From an uncultured Planctomycetaceae bacterium (GTDB lineage Bacteria; Planctomycetota; Planctomycetia; Pirellulales; Pirellulaceae): a stretch of DNA of 6,999 nucleotides. The stretch spans positions 1 to 6,999 of the forward strand of contig CALBTA010000616.1 of assembly GCA_937967755.1 (NCBI GenBank). The letters are read 5' to 3'. The notes beneath the pieces are model-generated. The model made no database searches. It was not told the origin of the DNA and was given only the letters and a program-made list of their open reading frames with translations. Shown here one piece after another: positions 6,055 to 6,999 of the stretch (position 1 is its first letter; each line of letters opens with the position of its first letter). The translations under genes and the position numbers were made by a program.

Positions 6055-6084
6055 TTGCAAACGCGCCGGCCTTCACCCAGCGCT

Positions 6085-6222
6085 GTAGGGTGTGTCGAGC
6101 AAAGCGCGTACCTCGGTGCGTCTGCGCTCGGCTTGCATGTGGACTTCGATGCACACGTTCACCGCGATTCGACCGCTTTGCGCTGACGCACCACATTCCG
6201 CTCCGAGCTTGACACACCCTAC
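6085..6222. repeat. 138-bp inverted-repeat element, carrying the stop codon of the HTH gene
   Basis: The ends GTAGGGTGTGTCGAGC (6085-6100) and GCTTGACACACCCTAC (6207-6222) are reverse complements with one mismatch. A second inner pair, 6115-6127 (GGTGCGTCTGCGC) and 6180-6192, matches at 12 of 13, and TGCAT/ATGCA (6134-6138, 6149-6153) lies near the centre, so the whole unit can fold as a long interrupted hairpin. The right end supplies the TAG stop (6221-6219) of the - strand HTH gene. It is non-coding and mobile-looking, without its own enzyme. Confidence 0.85.
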
Positions 6223-6905
6223 TCCTCACTCTCAACGTCTTCGTCGTCTTCATAGTTCGGGGGAGGGCTGATTTGGATCGCTTCTTCCTCTTGGTCCAAA
6301 TGTTCACTCATGTTGCTCAGAAACTCCGCCGCTTCGCGTTCGAACTTTCGCTTCCCTTTCCGGCGACGCTTCCTTTCCTCGCGCTCGGTCAGGTCGGTTT
6401 GCGGCTGGCCGTGCTTCAGCATCCAAACGGCGGCCCGCCAACTGGTGTCGCTGGCCCGTTTGATCGCCAGCATCGGGTGGACTTTGGCAACCGCCTGCGC
6501 CCGAACGACGTCCTCCCGAAACGCTTCGTCCCGCTTGAGGGCTTTGCTGATGGTGGTCGAATGAATACCCAGGTAGTTGGCCGCGGTCCGTTGGCTGACG
6601 CCGGCGGCGATCAGCGCGACGACTTTCGCTTTCGCGAACACGTCAAAGACCTGCGGGCGGCCGCCCCGATCTTTGGTCGGGTCGAGAGGTTTTTCAGCTC
6701 CCTCTTCGGAGTGGGAAGTACTGACACTTTTGTTAGGTTTGTCAGCACCAACCCGATCCCCAAGGGACCCTGAGATTGCTGAAAAACCGTTTCGTTTTTC
6801 AGCACCAGCCTGTTGGCCGACCGGGGGTTTTTCACCGCTTTGCGGAATTACCTCCCGTGGGGACGAATCGCTGTGAACATTCCGCTGCGGTTGCTGCCTC
6901 GACAT
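6219..6905 (-). CDS. GRP-HTH protein of unknown function, planctomycete-type
   Basis: A 228-residue protein. Residues 1-80 are polar and probably disordered, with four related blocks: SGEKPP (23-28), GAEKRN (34-39), GADKPN (53-58) and GAEKPL (69-74). RGGRPQVFD (80-88) opens the folded part; residues 99-125 (IAAGVSQRTAANYLG…STTISKALKRD) form a clear helix-turn-helix, followed by EAFREDVVRAQA and a helical block ending SWRAAVWMLKH (155-165). This arrangement resembles planctomycete HTH proteins of unknown function and, more distantly, the N-terminal domain of phage terminase small subunits. Then come a strongly basic stretch (about 174-190) and an acidic tail (204-228). DNA binding is likely; a target is not known. 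Start ATG 6905 has AAAGGAG seven bases upstream and a promoter about 50-75 bases upstream. No phage genes are near. Its stop is inside the 6085-6222 repeat. Confidence 0.82.
   Translation of the reverse strand: MSRQQPQRNVHSDSSPREVIPQSGEKPPVGQQAGAEKRNGFSAISGSLGDRVGADKPNKSVSTSHSEEGAEKPLDPTKDRGGRPQVFDVFAKAKVVALIAAGVSQRTAANYLGIHSTTISKALKRDEAFREDVVRAQAVAKVHPMLAIKRASDTSWRAAVWMLKHGQPQTDLTEREERKRRRKGKRKFEREAAEFLSNMSEHLDQEEEAIQISPPPNYEDDEDVESEE
6778..6803. repeat. 10-bp inverted repeat inside the HTH coding region
   Basis: GCTGAAAAAC 6778-6787 and GTTTTTCAGC 6794-6803 are exact reverse complements around a six-base loop. GTTTTTCAGC recurs at 6689-6698, and near copies start at 6737 and 6827. The same-orientation copies are 48, 57 and 33 bases apart, all multiples of three, and encode the repeated G-[AE]-[ED]-K-[PR] blocks of the disordered N-terminus. 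Confidence 0.8.
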
Positions 6906-6912
6906 ACGCCTG

Positions 6913-6919
6913 CTCCTTT
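6913..6919 (-). promoter_or_regulatory. Shine-Dalgarno site of the HTH gene
   Basis: On the - strand AAAGGAG lies seven bases before ATG 6905. It is the best ribosome site in the window and fixes the start. Confidence 0.85.
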
Positions 6920-6950
6920 GAAAATAGGGGCTCCCGATTTATACATACGT

Positions 6951-6979
6951 ATAGTACATATATGCACACTACTTGTCAG
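6951..6979 (-). promoter_or_regulatory. candidate promoter of the HTH gene with palindromic operator-like sites
   Basis: Read on the - strand, CTGACA (6979-6974) and TACTAT (6956-6951) are separated by exactly 17 bases, matching the -35 box at five of six and the -10 box at four of six positions. The surrounding 6938-6966 is the most AT-rich part of the window. Two perfect eight-base palindromes overlap it, ATACGTAT (6945-6952) and CATATATG (6957-6964), with centres 12 bases apart. They could be operator half-sites for the HTH protein itself, which is inference. Transcription would begin near 6940-6945. Confidence 0.55.
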
Positions 6980-6999
6980 CCCCAAAGCAGCCCCGGCGG

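Larger units (their letters stand above)
5683..6218. other. gene-free spacer filled with palindromic repeats
   Basis: No open frame here has a ribosome site, a family match or coding-like composition. The frames that remain open translate repeat arms (for example WERTSG and VPTRSVGT, peptides I recall from spurious planctomycete ORFs built on this repeat). From left to right the spacer holds the 5' region of the DUF1559 gene (5683-5780), a direct-repeat pair around a hairpin (5791-5878), a 123-bp nested palindrome (5932-6054) and a 138-bp inverted-repeat element (6085-6222). I could not find a convincing promoter for the DUF1559-lipoprotein pair; it may lie at 5700-5780. Confidence 0.7.

Noticed and set aside
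5798..6186. Two overlapping frames of about 100 residues on the + strand in the repeat-rich spacer
   Set aside because: They translate the palindromic repeats themselves and have no ribosome site; peptides such as VPTRSVGT are a recurrent artefact of this repeat.
6219..6905. Phage terminase small subunit or transposase
   Set aside because: The HTH region has a general resemblance, but there is no large subunit, integrase, DDE motif or other phage gene in the window, and the protein better fits a planctomycete HTH family.

Overview
The window reads as ordinary chromosomal DNA of a planctomycete, most likely of the order Pirellulales. This is inferred from family content, not from a marker gene. 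There are two DUF1559 proteins with pseudopilin N-termini and H-X9-DG motifs, a HEAT-repeat protein with the C-terminal style seen in that phylum, a small transthyretin/carboxypeptidase-regulatory-like lipoprotein downstream of one DUF1559 gene, a toroid-fold protein with a Tat-like leader, a GRP-HTH protein, and palindromic extragenic repeats of types that I recall as common in these genomes.

Layout. On the + strand: the 3' end of a DUF2459-like gene (1-152), a membrane-anchored HEAT-repeat protein (257-829), a short DUF1559-type protein (908-1834), and, three bases later, a GT4-type glycosyltransferase of the tRNA-queuosine mannosyltransferase (GTDC1/QTMAN, DUF3524) family (1838-2947). On the - strand: a terpenoid-cyclase-like toroid protein (4018-2981) convergent with the glycosyltransferase across 33 bases; then a two-gene unit read from right to left, a full-length DUF1559 protein (5682-4681) followed 39 bases later by a lipoprotein (4641-4189); and at the right edge an HTH protein (6905-6219) with a readable promoter and ribosome-binding site.

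The gene-free stretch 5683-6218 is packed with palindromic repeats: a direct-repeat pair around a 9-bp hairpin, a 123-bp element with 29-bp inverted ends that are themselves hairpins, and a 138-bp inverted-repeat element. Smaller repeats lie at 2944-2963 and 4132-4192.

How it works together. The DUF1559 and lipoprotein genes are probably co-expressed envelope components, and the HEAT and toroid proteins are probably exported or membrane-anchored. The glycosyltransferase is the one gene with a plausible precise biochemical role, sugar addition to queuosine in tRNA, but it sits in no queuosine cluster here. I see no defence system, CRISPR array, integrase or transposase. The most unusual signal is positional: three palindromic repeats each supply the TAG stop codon of the neighbouring gene.
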